A stretch of 5,433 nucleotides of DNA, taken from positions 1-5,433 of the forward strand of contig DASPSE010000125.1 in the NCBI GenBank assembly GCA_035624085.1, read 5' to 3'. Under the pieces are notes generated by a model. It was not told where the DNA came from, ran no database searches, and saw only the letters and a list, made by a program, of their open reading frames with translations. The translations under genes and the position numbers were made by a program. This stretch comes from JAFAGX01 sp035624085. Lineage in GTDB: Bacteria; Acidobacteriota; Terriglobia; Terriglobales; Acidobacteriaceae. The first letter of the stretch is position 1. Each line of letters opens with the position of its first letter. Below are positions 1-5,433 of the stretch, piece by piece.

Positions 1-263
1 ATGGATTGGTTGTAGGCAGGGAGTGCGACGGAAACCAGAATAAGAATGACGCTGATGACGATCATCAGCTCGATCAGGGTGAAGCCGCGGCTCCGATTGC
101 GAAGCAGGTTTGCTTCTGAAATTCCTCGCGGCGTCCTAGCCTGGCCCGAGCCAAGTACCCCAGGGGCTAAAGCCCAGGGACAAGCGGAAGCGCCAATCGC
201 AGCGCTAAAGCGCTGCGCCACCCAAAATCGGCGCCGGCTCGCCATCCGCTTCTGCGGGCTCAT
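1..263 (-). CDS. Type IV pilin/T2SS pseudopilin-like protein, N-terminal part (runs off window)
   Basis: Only the N-terminus is visible; the gene continues past base 1. The frame contains a textbook prepilin motif, RSRG|FTLIELMIVISVIL, followed by a long hydrophobic helix ending LPAYNQS. The cut would be after Gly, with Glu at mature position 5, so the product should be processed by a PilD-type prepilin peptidase and sit in the inner membrane before assembly into a (pseudo)pilus. It follows the complete GspG-like gene by about 30 bp on the same strand, consistent with one operon. The start is doubtful. ATG codons in frame lie at 263 and 245, giving a roughly 60-residue leader that includes translated palindromic repeats. 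A normal short leader would need a non-ATG start, for example CTG at 107 or ATT at 122, and neither has a well-placed Shine-Dalgarno. The family call is firm; the pilin subtype and the start are not. Confidence 0.8.
   Translation of the reverse strand, partial: MSPQKRMASRRRFWVAQRFSAAIGASACPWALAPGVLGSGQARTPRGISEANLLRNRSRGFTLIELMIVISVILILVSVALPAYNQS
160..220. repeat. Pair of short palindromes sharing the core GCTAAAGC
   Basis: Two stem-loops lie 38 bp apart and share the centre GCTAAAGC (166-173 and 204-211). The right one has perfect 9-bp arms, CGCAGCGCT (198-206) and AGCGCTGCG (209-217), separated by AA. The left one has 5-bp arms, GGGCT (164-168) and AGCCC (171-175), also separated by AA. 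Neither is followed by a T-run, so they do not look like terminators. From memory, GC-rich palindromes centred on CTAAAG or CTGAAG are scattered between genes in acidobacterial genomes, so I read this as a dispersed REP-like element in the gap between the two pseudopilin genes. That assignment is inference; the symmetry is directly visible. Confidence 0.6.
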
Positions 264-264
264 C

Positions 265-276
265 GATCTCGAGATC
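265..276. repeat. Perfect 12-bp palindrome GATCTCGAGATC
   Basis: A self-complementary 12-mer lies in the spacer between the stop of the GspG-like gene (294-296) and the ATG at 263, and ends 1 bp before that ATG. It could be a protein-binding site or a fortuitous palindrome. If the ATG at 263 is the real start, the palindrome would overlap the ribosome-binding region. No partner copy is visible in the window. Confidence 0.35.
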
Positions 277-293
277 AGTTTGAACGCGAACAC

Positions 294-770
294 TTACCAA
301 TCCTTGTACTTGGTGCCGTCCAGCGCCGTGCCCTGAGATTTTGTGAATACGTCAAAAACGCTTTGTCCGCCCCACGAGTCGGAGTCAGGATCATCCTGCA
401 TGGAACGCATTCCCCACTCGGTTGTGCCAGTCATGGGATCGACCGGGATGCGCCGCAAAAACTTCAGTTTCTTGCCTTGCACATCCACGCCTTTCACCAG
501 GGTGTCGAGATCGGGCGGATATCCTTCGCTTCCCACTTTGATCTGAAAAGCGCCGCGATCGGCAGCGTCTTTGTAGCGATCGATGGCGTCGCGCATTTCC
601 CACAAATCGTGCCGCAGTTCGTGTTCCTTGTCTCGCTTGATGGTCACCCGTGCCAGAGGAATGGCCAGGGTGGTCAGGATCATGAGAATGGTTGTAGCTA
701 CGATCAACTCGACGAGGGTAAATCCGTGCATCCTGTGGGCTGAGCGATATTTTGAAACGGCTAATCTCAT
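294..770 (-). CDS. GspG-like type II secretion pseudopilin
   Basis: A 158-residue pseudopilin. Residues 1-16 form a basic leader ending in Gly16; mature sequence FTLVELIVATTILMI starts at Phe17 with Glu at +5, and the hydrophobic helix runs to about residue 40. A charged amphipathic helix (about 45-72) follows, then a small C-terminal globular domain with IPVDPMTG (108-115) and an Asp-rich loop DPDSDSWGG (127-135), in the region where GspG proteins bind calcium. It ends ALDGTKYKDW. Size and layout match the GspG major-pseudopilin family. Role by family: polymerises into the periplasmic pseudopilus that pushes substrates through the secretin encoded just upstream. ATG770 is taken as the start because it gives a leader with Arg and Lys; ATG731 would leave only MHG before the cut. 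Neither has a strong Shine-Dalgarno. The spacer to the secretin stop is 83 bp. A different type IV filament system in the same superfamily is possible. Confidence 0.85.
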   Translation of the reverse strand: MRLAVSKYRSAHRMHGFTLVELIVATTILMILTTLAIPLARVTIKRDKEHELRHDLWEMRDAIDRYKDAADRGAFQIKVGSEGYPPDLDTLVKGVDVQGKKLKFLRRIPVDPMTGTTEWGMRSMQDDPDSDSWGGQSVFDVFTKSQGTALDGTKYKDW

Positions 771-853
771 AATCGAGGCGTTTGTTAGGGGAACGTAAGG
801 ACTGGCATCACTTGCAAGCCATGGGTCGGTCGGCCACGCCCAAGATCTGTGGA
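771..853. other. Spacer between secretin and GspG-like gene
   Basis: An 83-bp gap between the secretin stop and the pseudopilin ATG, on the same strand. I see no convincing promoter, hairpin terminator or strong Shine-Dalgarno in it, which fits read-through within one operon. It is longer than a typical operon junction, so an internal promoter cannot be excluded. Confidence 0.4.
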
Positions 854-3166
854 CTATTGGATGGTCACACTCGCTGTCGCTCCGGCGACCAACGTGGGCT
901 GCATGCCGGGATCGCGCGTACCTCCTTTTGAGATGGTTAAAGTGGACTGGCCGGGTGCTTTCGCCATGAAAGTCACGGTCACCACCGTACCTTGCCCTGA
1001 GACGCCGCTGGCGCCGGGTGGCCGAGTCGCCGTGATCTGCAATGTTCCGGTTGTATCGTCATCGCGATGTACCAGCGCCACCGCCTGGCCGTCCTGCGAT
1101 AAGAATGTTCCGTTGGAGACGTTGACGACCTGCAAAACTTTGGGATCGTAGCTGACCTGCAAGGGTACAGAATATGCATTTTGTGCCCCGGTGAGCACGA
1201 CATTGACAGCGAAGGTGGCACCCTTTGGTTGAGCAATAGCCGGCGGGTCAAACCCAAAGCTGGTCAAGCCGGAAGGCGGTGCTTGAGATGCCGGCGGCTG
1301 ACCAGCCGGCGGATTCACAGGCGCTGGCTGAGGGGTCTGGCCCGGAGGTTGCACCGCAGGCGTCTGCGCAGGCGGCGCGGCAGTTTCCACGGGATGACTG
1401 ACACGGCGCAAGGAGATCGCGCTCGCCGTGCCGGCATCCAAAGCCGCCTGATTGAGTTCAGTCAGTTCTGGCCTGCGAACGACGTGCGGGATCAGGGCAA
1501 AAACCGTTTCCGTCTCGCTGTGGTCCGTGGTGGTCTGGCCAAAGAGGTACCTCAGAATGGGAATTTGGGACAGGATTGGGAACCCGGTTAAGGCTCGAGT
1601 CTGCTGGTCTTCCATCATTCCGCCCAGCAGGTTGACTTCACCCTCTCGCAGTCGAACCTCGTGCTCGATCTTTCTCTGTCCGATGATGGGCTGAGTGATG
1701 CCGCCGATGCTGGAAGTGCCATCCACTTCGGAGACTTCCATGGTGATCTTCAGGGTGACGTCGCCGTTCGCATGCACCCGGGGCGTGACGTCGATGTTCA
1801 CACCCACGTCGAGGTACTGAAACTGCGTGTTCACCAGCGGATTAATGCCCACACCGCCAATGCCGGGCTGAAAAGATCCTGTCGCCACGGGAACGCGCTG
1901 TCCAATTTTGAGGCTGGCCTTTTGTCCTTCGATGGCCCGAATCTGCGGCTTCTGGATCAATTTCGTGCTGCTGTCACTGAATAACGCGCTGACTGTAGCC
2001 TGCGAGATCGTGACCGTAAAGTCCGTCGCGTTCAGGTTGCCCAACGTGTTCAGGTTGATTCCGCCGGGAGTGCTGGTGCCGTTCGTGGTTGACGTTGTTG
2101 TAGTGACCCCGCTGGTGGTTGTAGTTGGAGTGCTAGTCACATTCTGCTGCAGTTGGACCGATGCGCTGGTTGGCGGATTGATGCCCAAGGTGCGCGACTT
2201 ATCGCGATTGATCTGCATGACTGCGACGTCCACCACGACTTCCGCTTTGGACCTGTCCAAATCGTCGACTAGCTTCTGGGCCAGCGCCATCTGATCGGGC
2301 GTGCCACGAACCACGATGGCGCCCTCGGAGGGCAGCGGCTGAATTTTCTGGATCTCCAGAATCTGACGTAAGGCGTTAGTAACGTCCTGCAGTTCGGTCG
2401 GCTGAGAGAGATTGGTCAAGTAAAAAGTCTTGATGACGGCCTGTTCAAGATCCTTGCGTTTGGCGGGATTGTCCGCGGCCACAAATATTGTGTTCGGGGT
2501 CACTGGGCGCCAGAAAGTCTTGGTCTCGACGGCGATGATCTGCAGTGCCTCTTCGAGCGACACATTGTTCAGCTCAATCTTGATGCGTCGCGAAGTATAG
2601 TCGGGGTCAAAAAGAACGTTGATGCCGGCCAGCTTGCCGACGGTTTCGTAGATCACCTTGCTATCTTCGGTGATCTTCAGGTTAATGGGAACGTTGGAGA
2701 TGGGAGCCAGTTCCACTGGGCCGCCCGCTTCTTGAATTCGTTTCTCCAAAAAGTTAGGGGGCGGCGCCGCAGACTTGGACGGGGAGGCCTTGGCTGCATC
2801 AATCATTTGCTGAGTGCGTTGGAGTTCTTGCTTGGCGATGGCGCTGGAGGGGTCGATTTCTGCCGCGGTTTGGAATTCGGCTAGAGCGCCATCCAGTTGC
2901 CCGGCTTCTCGCAGCAACTGGCCTCGGTGAACATGCGATGCCGCAGCCAGAAAACGCAGCCGCTCGAAGGAGGCTCGGTAAGCTAAGTTGTCTGGTTTGA
3001 GGTCGTAGGCCTGCTTGAAGAAGTCGTAAGCCTGCTCGTAGTTTTGACGGGCCTCGGCTTCCCGACCTTTGTTGTAGAGGATCTTGGCTTTGTCGGCGGC
3101 AACTGCGGCAGATATTATTACCAGTCCTATCAATAAGATAGCTGTCGGCCGCACAAGCAATTTCAT
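854..3166 (-). CDS. TPR-secretin (GspD/PilQ-type) with C-terminal cohesin-like domain
   Basis: A 770-residue outer-membrane secretin, counted from ATG3166. That start is preferred over GTG3238 because AAGGGG lies 6 nt before it and a signal peptide begins at once (MKLLVRPTAILLIGLVIISA, cleavage near AVA|AD, residue 23). Order: TPR-like helices (about 24-126); Pro-containing linker; STN/N0-type domain (about 161-231, ending TIFVAADN); one N1-like ring domain (about 241-306); Thr/Ser-rich low-complexity stretch (about 332-368); secretin barrel (about 379-566) with VPVATGSF, the EGEVNLLGGMM segment and the LSQIPILRYLFG signature; Pro/Gln-rich linker (about 595-632); cohesin-like beta domain (about 636-770) with VPLQVSYDPKVLQVV and GTVVTVTF. 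The barrel should form the multimeric gate through which a type II or type IV pilus-like machine passes protein. It is followed on the same strand by pseudopilin genes. No lipobox is seen, so pilotin-type lipid anchoring is not evident. Whether it serves T2SS or a pilus cannot be decided here. Confidence 0.92.
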   Translation of the reverse strand: MKLLVRPTAILLIGLVIISAAVAADKAKILYNKGREAEARQNYEQAYDFFKQAYDLKPDNLAYRASFERLRFLAAASHVHRGQLLREAGQLDGALAEFQTAAEIDPSSAIAKQELQRTQQMIDAAKASPSKSAAPPPNFLEKRIQEAGGPVELAPISNVPINLKITEDSKVIYETVGKLAGINVLFDPDYTSRRIKIELNNVSLEEALQIIAVETKTFWRPVTPNTIFVAADNPAKRKDLEQAVIKTFYLTNLSQPTELQDVTNALRQILEIQKIQPLPSEGAIVVRGTPDQMALAQKLVDDLDRSKAEVVVDVAVMQINRDKSRTLGINPPTSASVQLQQNVTSTPTTTTSGVTTTTSTTNGTSTPGGINLNTLGNLNATDFTVTISQATVSALFSDSSTKLIQKPQIRAIEGQKASLKIGQRVPVATGSFQPGIGGVGINPLVNTQFQYLDVGVNIDVTPRVHANGDVTLKITMEVSEVDGTSSIGGITQPIIGQRKIEHEVRLREGEVNLLGGMMEDQQTRALTGFPILSQIPILRYLFGQTTTDHSETETVFALIPHVVRRPELTELNQAALDAGTASAISLRRVSHPVETAAPPAQTPAVQPPGQTPQPAPVNPPAGQPPASQAPPSGLTSFGFDPPAIAQPKGATFAVNVVLTGAQNAYSVPLQVSYDPKVLQVVNVSNGTFLSQDGQAVALVHRDDDTTGTLQITATRPPGASGVSGQGTVVTVTFMAKAPGQSTLTISKGGTRDPGMQPTLVAGATASVTIQ

Positions 3167-3263
3167 TGCAGGCCCCTTTGCAAACAGTCTCCACCTTCGC
3201 TTTGGCCGTAGCGTTGAGTCAAAGCTCGCAAGCTCCACACTAGAAGAAGATGTACGCGGTGTG

Positions 3264-3292
3264 ATTATAGCATTGCCCTCAGATCGTGCCGA
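3264..3292 (-). promoter_or_regulatory. Extended -10 sigma70-type promoter for the secretin operon
   Basis: On the minus strand TATAAT lies at 3269-3264, preceded by TGC, giving the extended form TGCTATAAT. A 17-bp spacer separates it from TCGGCA at 3292-3287, which matches TTGACA at 4 of 6 positions. Transcription would start near 3257, leaving a leader of about 90 nt before ATG3166. Position, spacing and orientation all fit the secretin gene. Confidence 0.65.
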
Positions 3293-3302
3293 AGTAGCTG
3301 TC

Positions 3303-3331
3303 TTGGTTGCAGTTAAGTCGTAAGTCTTAAT
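3303..3331 (+). promoter_or_regulatory. Possible weak promoter for smpB
   Basis: TTGGTT (3303-3308) and CTTAAT (3326-3331) are separated by 17 bp. They match the -35 at 3 of 6 and the -10 at 4 of 6 positions. This is the best plus-strand candidate I see upstream of smpB, but matches of this quality occur by chance. Transcription from it would include the inverted repeat at 3387-3414 in the smpB leader. Confidence 0.25.
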
Positions 3332-3386
3332 CCCTTGGCACCCTCATGGAAGCTCCGGATTCTTCGCTGCCCGCTTTTTCTTCATC

Positions 3387-3414
3387 CCGGCTGCCGATGG
3401 ATCGGCGGCCGGGC
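3387..3414. repeat. 13-bp-arm inverted repeat in the smpB leader
   Basis: Left arm CCCGGCTGCCGAT (3387-3399) and right arm ATCGGCGGCCGGG (3402-3414) pair along their whole length except for one T-G (G·U in RNA) position, with GG between them. As RNA it would fold to a stem of about 12 bp with loop UGGA. It ends 38 bp before the smpB ATG. There is no T-run after it on either strand, so it does not fit an intrinsic terminator. It could be a leader hairpin affecting smpB mRNA, a binding site, or a REP-like palindrome. Confidence 0.6.
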
Positions 3415-3452
3415 ACCGGCCTAACCCACCATGAGATAAGCTAATAGCATCC

Positions 3453-3983
3453 ATGGCGCGCCCGACCACCCAACCCACCCGGCCGAATCCGGAGAAAAAC
3501 CCCCGCCGCGATCCTACTGCCGCGGGGCAGAGAGATGCCGCTGTAAATAGGATCGCTGCCCATAACTACTTCTTGCTGGAAAAATTTGAGGCAGGAGTGG
3601 CTCTGACCGGGACCGAGGTTAAATCCGTGCGGGCGGGGCGAGCCAACCTTAAAGATTCCTACGGTTTGATCAAAGATGGTGAACTCTGGCTGCTGAACTG
3701 CCATATCGGGCCCTACGAACACGGGAACATCTTTAATCATGCGCCGCTGCGGACGCGCAAGTTGCTGATGCACCGCGAGGAAATCCGCAAGCTGATCGGC
3801 AAAACCCAGCAGCGCGGGCTAACTCTGATTCCCACGCGCCTGTATTTCAAGAATGGCCGGGTGAAAGTTGAACTGGCCCTGGCCAAGGGAAAGCAACTCT
3901 GGGACAAGCGGGAAACCGAGCGTCGGCGAACTGCGGATCGGGAAGCACGAGAGGCGATCACGAGAGGGAGAAAAGGACGTTAG
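3453..3983 (+). CDS. smpB: SsrA-binding protein SmpB (trans-translation)
   Basis: SmpB binds tmRNA and brings it to ribosomes stalled on broken messages, so that the nascent peptide is tagged for degradation; it acts in the cytosol. The 176 residues contain the family's core: NYFLLEKFEAGVALTGTEVKS (split around 38-58) followed by RAGRANLKDSY (60-70), the HAPLRTRKLLMHREEI segment (96-111), LTLIPTRLYFKNGRVKVEL (123-141), and LAKGKQLWDKR (143-153). The basic C-terminal tail (about 154-176, rich in Arg) is the part that reaches into the mRNA channel. The N-terminus carries about 15 more residues than E. coli SmpB, Pro/Arg-rich and probably disordered. ATG3453 is the start; no strong Shine-Dalgarno precedes it, and the ATG at 3432 opens only ATG-AGA-TAA. 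The tmRNA gene itself is not in the window. It is divergent from the secretin gene and upstream of pepA, from which it appears separated by a terminator. Confidence 0.97.
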   Translation: MARPTTQPTRPNPEKNPRRDPTAAGQRDAAVNRIAAHNYFLLEKFEAGVALTGTEVKSVRAGRANLKDSYGLIKDGELWLLNCHIGPYEHGNIFNHAPLRTRKLLMHREEIRKLIGKTQQRGLTLIPTRLYFKNGRVKVELALAKGKQLWDKRETERRRTADREAREAITRGRKGR

Positions 3984-3984
3984 C

Positions 3985-4004
3985 GGGAACTGAGGTTCCT
4001 TTTT
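3985..4004 (+). terminator. Short intrinsic terminator after smpB
   Basis: GGAAC (3986-3990), loop TGAG, GTTCC (3995-3999), then TTTTT (4000-4004), starting 2 bp after the smpB stop. The stem is only 5 bp (6 with a G·U at the base), but stem, tetraloop and T-run are in the right order and place. It would partly separate smpB from pepA. Confidence 0.5.
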
Positions 4005-4045
4005 CAGGTCCTGCAACTCTTCGGAAACTCTAAAATCCACGGCCC

Positions 4046-4075
4046 TTGCGTAAAGGACTCGGCCCCGACGATACT
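4046..4075 (+). promoter_or_regulatory. Possible promoter for pepA
   Basis: TTGCGT (4046-4051) and GATACT (4070-4075) are 18 bp apart and match the -35 at 3 of 6 and the -10 at 4 of 6 positions. Transcription would start about 20 bp before ATG4103. Having its own promoter fits the terminator-like hairpin behind smpB, but the match is modest. Confidence 0.3.
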
Positions 4076-4102
4076 GGAACAACTAGAACTGATCTCACAA
4101 TT

Positions 4103-5433
4103 ATGAAGACCACACTTTCTTTATTTTCTCCATCACAAGTTGAAACCGAGTGCCTTGCCGTTGTAGTTCTCGATCGAACTGAGAAAGATCGAGCCGAGAA
4201 GGACCGCGGCACAAAAGACAAAGCCGAAGTCAGCGTGGAAACGAGCGATAACGCGGTCCGCGAGGCTGCGGCTGAAGTGGTTGCTAGCGGCGAAGTCTCG
4301 GGCAAACTTCTCGAAGCAACTTTGCTGCATCGTCCGGCCAAGCTTAAGGCGAAACGCCTGCTTTTGCTGGGCAGCGGGAAGGCGAAGGAGTTCACGTCTT
4401 CGGAGTTGCGCAAGCTGGCCGGCACCGCCGCGCGCTTTCTCAAGCCCAAGGGAATCCGTAGTTTCGCGTTCCTGGCACCTGAAGTAATCGGCAGCGAAGA
4501 AGCTGTAAAAGCGATTGTCGAAGGAGCGTTCGTCGGCAACTTTGATCCCGATGTGTACAAAAGTGACCGCAAAGATCAGCAGATCGAATCTATGACAGTG
4601 ATCACACACGGCGATCAAACAAGGTTGCAAAAAGCGATGGATGAGGCCCGCGTCATCGGCGAATCGCAGAATTTTACGCGTGAATTAGTAAACGAGCCCA
4701 GCAATCGCATGACGCCTACCGTCCTAGCCGACCGCGCGCGCGCGATGGCCCAGGAAGTCGGATTGAAGTGCGAGGTCTACGGAGCGGACAAAATCAAAGA
4801 GTTGAAGATGGGAGCATTCTGGGGTGTGGCGCAGGGTTCGGACGAGCCTCCTGCGCTCATCGTGTTGCGGTACGAACCGGCGAATGCGCCGGCGACTCCG
4901 GTTCTGGGGTTGGTAGGCAAAGGAATTACGTTCGACACCGGTGGCATTTCCATCAAGCCCGCCGATGGTATGGAAAAAATGAAGTATGACATGGCCGGAG
5001 GCGCAGCCATGATCGGGGCAATGCGCGCCATTGCCCTGCTGAAGCCAAGAACGAAGGTCATCGCGGTGATTTGCGCCACGGAGAACATGCCCTCGGGCAA
5101 GGCACAGAAGCCCGGCGATGTGCAGATCGCGATGTCCGGCAAATCCATCGAGATCATCAACACCGATGCGGAAGGCCGCCTGGTGCTGGCCGACGGTCTT
5201 TACTATGCGCGCCAGCTCGGGTGTACGCATCTGGTGGATGCGGCAACTTTAACCGGAGCTGTAGTGGTGGCGCTCGGCTATGTGAATGCCGGCGTTTTTG
5301 CCAACGACGACCAGTTTTACGAGCGATTCACGAGTGCTCTTAAGAAAGCGGGTGAGAGATTCTGGCGGATGCCGCTCGACGAAGACTACAAGGAGAGCAT
5401 AAAGTCAACCATCGCGGACATTATGAATACCGG
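4103..5433 (+). CDS. pepA: Leucyl aminopeptidase, M17 family (3' end missing)
   Basis: A cytosolic two-metal aminopeptidase that removes N-terminal residues from peptides, normally as a hexamer. 443 codons are present; family members are about 500 residues, so about 60 are cut off by the window. Residues 1 to about 170 form the variable N-terminal domain and 180 onwards the catalytic domain, opening with RELVNEPSNRMTP (193-205). The metal and catalytic set is complete: Lys273 and Asp278 in VGKGITFD, Lys285 in ISIKP, Asp296 in KYDMAGG, Asp355 and Glu357 in the signature NTDAEGRL, and Arg359. The spacing from Asp296 to Asp355 equals that in E. coli PepA. ATG4103 is the first reasonable start; it lacks a clear Shine-Dalgarno. 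Residues 27-41 hold three charged pentapeptide repeats. In some bacteria PepA also binds DNA; nothing here shows that. The frame is open to the window end with no damage. Confidence 0.97.
   Translation, partial: MKTTLSLFSPSQVETECLAVVVLDRTEKDRAEKDRGTKDKAEVSVETSDNAVREAAAEVVASGEVSGKLLEATLLHRPAKLKAKRLLLLGSGKAKEFTSSELRKLAGTAARFLKPKGIRSFAFLAPEVIGSEEAVKAIVEGAFVGNFDPDVYKSDRKDQQIESMTVITHGDQTRLQKAMDEARVIGESQNFTRELVNEPSNRMTPTVLADRARAMAQEVGLKCEVYGADKIKELKMGAFWGVAQGSDEPPALIVLRYEPANAPATPVLGLVGKGITFDTGGISIKPADGMEKMKYDMAGGAAMIGAMRAIALLKPRTKVIAVICATENMPSGKAQKPGDVQIAMSGKSIEIINTDAEGRLVLADGLYYARQLGCTHLVDAATLTGAVVVALGYVNAGVFANDDQFYERFTSALKKAGERFWRMPLDEDYKESIKSTIADIMNT
4181..4225 (+). repeat. Three imperfect 15-bp tandem repeats within pepA
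   Basis: Codons 27-41 read EKDRA, EKDRG, TKDKA, three consecutive 15-bp units that keep the K-D pair. They add a highly charged segment to the N-terminal domain, probably in a surface loop. The units have diverged at third positions, so the duplication is not recent. Confidence 0.5.

Larger units (their letters stand above)
3167..3452. other. Divergent intergenic region between secretin and smpB
   Basis: 286 bp between two outward-facing genes. It holds the minus-strand extended -10 promoter (3264-3292), a possible weak plus-strand promoter (3303-3331) and the long inverted repeat at 3387-3414. The minus-strand frame reaching back to GTG3238 has no Shine-Dalgarno and no family-like sequence, so I treat that part as untranslated leader. 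I see no tRNA or tmRNA gene here. Confidence 0.6.

Noticed and set aside
46..336. Plus-strand 96-codon frame across the palindromes
   Set aside because: It is antisense to both pseudopilin genes and to the repeat pair; the sequence has no domain-like features.
1181..2294. Plus-strand open frames opposite the secretin
   Set aside because: Arg-rich or Val-rich shadow translations of the secretin's Pro/Gln- and Thr-rich segments.
3167..3238. Longer secretin frame starting at GTG3238
   Set aside because: It adds 24 residues with no Shine-Dalgarno and would bury the signal peptide; ATG3166 has AAGGGG at good spacing and begins a classic signal sequence.
3371..3414. Inverted repeat at 3387-3414 as an intrinsic terminator
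   Set aside because: The T-run (3376-3380) lies before the hairpin on the plus strand and there is none after it on either strand; it also sits upstream of both divergent genes.
3432..3440. Mini-ORF ATG-AGA-TAA before smpB as a leader peptide
   Set aside because: Two codons with no Shine-Dalgarno; likely chance.
4030..4630. Long minus-strand open frames opposite pepA (180 and 165 codons)
   Set aside because: They lie antisense to a firmly identified pepA, have Ser/Arg-rich sequence without any recognisable motif, and are explained by the codon pattern of the plus-strand gene.
1..5433. CRISPR array, tRNA, tmRNA, insertion sequence or defence genes
   Set aside because: No regularly spaced direct repeats, no cloverleaf or tmRNA-like sequence, and no transposase or nuclease motif was found in any coding frame.

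Overview
The window reads as a chromosomal segment of a bacterium most likely from the Acidobacteriota (Koribacter/Terriglobia-like). This is an inference. It rests on the gene style (a TPR-secretin fused to a cohesin-like domain beside GspG-like pseudopilins, and a SmpB with an Arg/Pro-rich start), moderately high GC, and GCTAAAGC-centred palindromes of a kind I recall from acidobacterial genomes. No database was searched.

Left part, minus strand (1 to about 3300): three genes read leftwards and look like one transcription unit for a type II secretion or type IV pilus-like envelope machine. The order of transcription is a TPR-secretin-cohesin outer-membrane protein (854-3166), a complete GspG-like pseudopilin (294-770), then the start of a second pseudopilin (263 down to the window edge). 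A strong extended -10 promoter lies upstream of the secretin (3264-3292). The gap between the two pseudopilins holds a cluster of short palindromes. The only ATG-started frame for the last gene runs straight through them, so its true start is uncertain.

Middle (3167-3452): a divergent intergenic region of 286 bp. It carries the secretin promoter on the minus strand and, just before smpB, a near-perfect 13-bp-arm inverted repeat without a T-tract.

Right part, plus strand (3453-5433): smpB (trans-translation, ribosome rescue) ends in a small hairpin plus T-run that looks like an intrinsic terminator. It is followed by pepA, an M17 leucyl aminopeptidase with all metal and catalytic residues present, cut by the window end about 60 codons short. 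The two genes are functionally independent of the secretion locus; SmpB tags stalled peptides for proteolysis and PepA trims peptides, so both serve cytosolic protein turnover.

I do not see an undescribed multi-gene defence or mobile system here. The points most worth a second look are the secretin-cohesin fusion and the palindromic element that intrudes into a pseudopilin leader.
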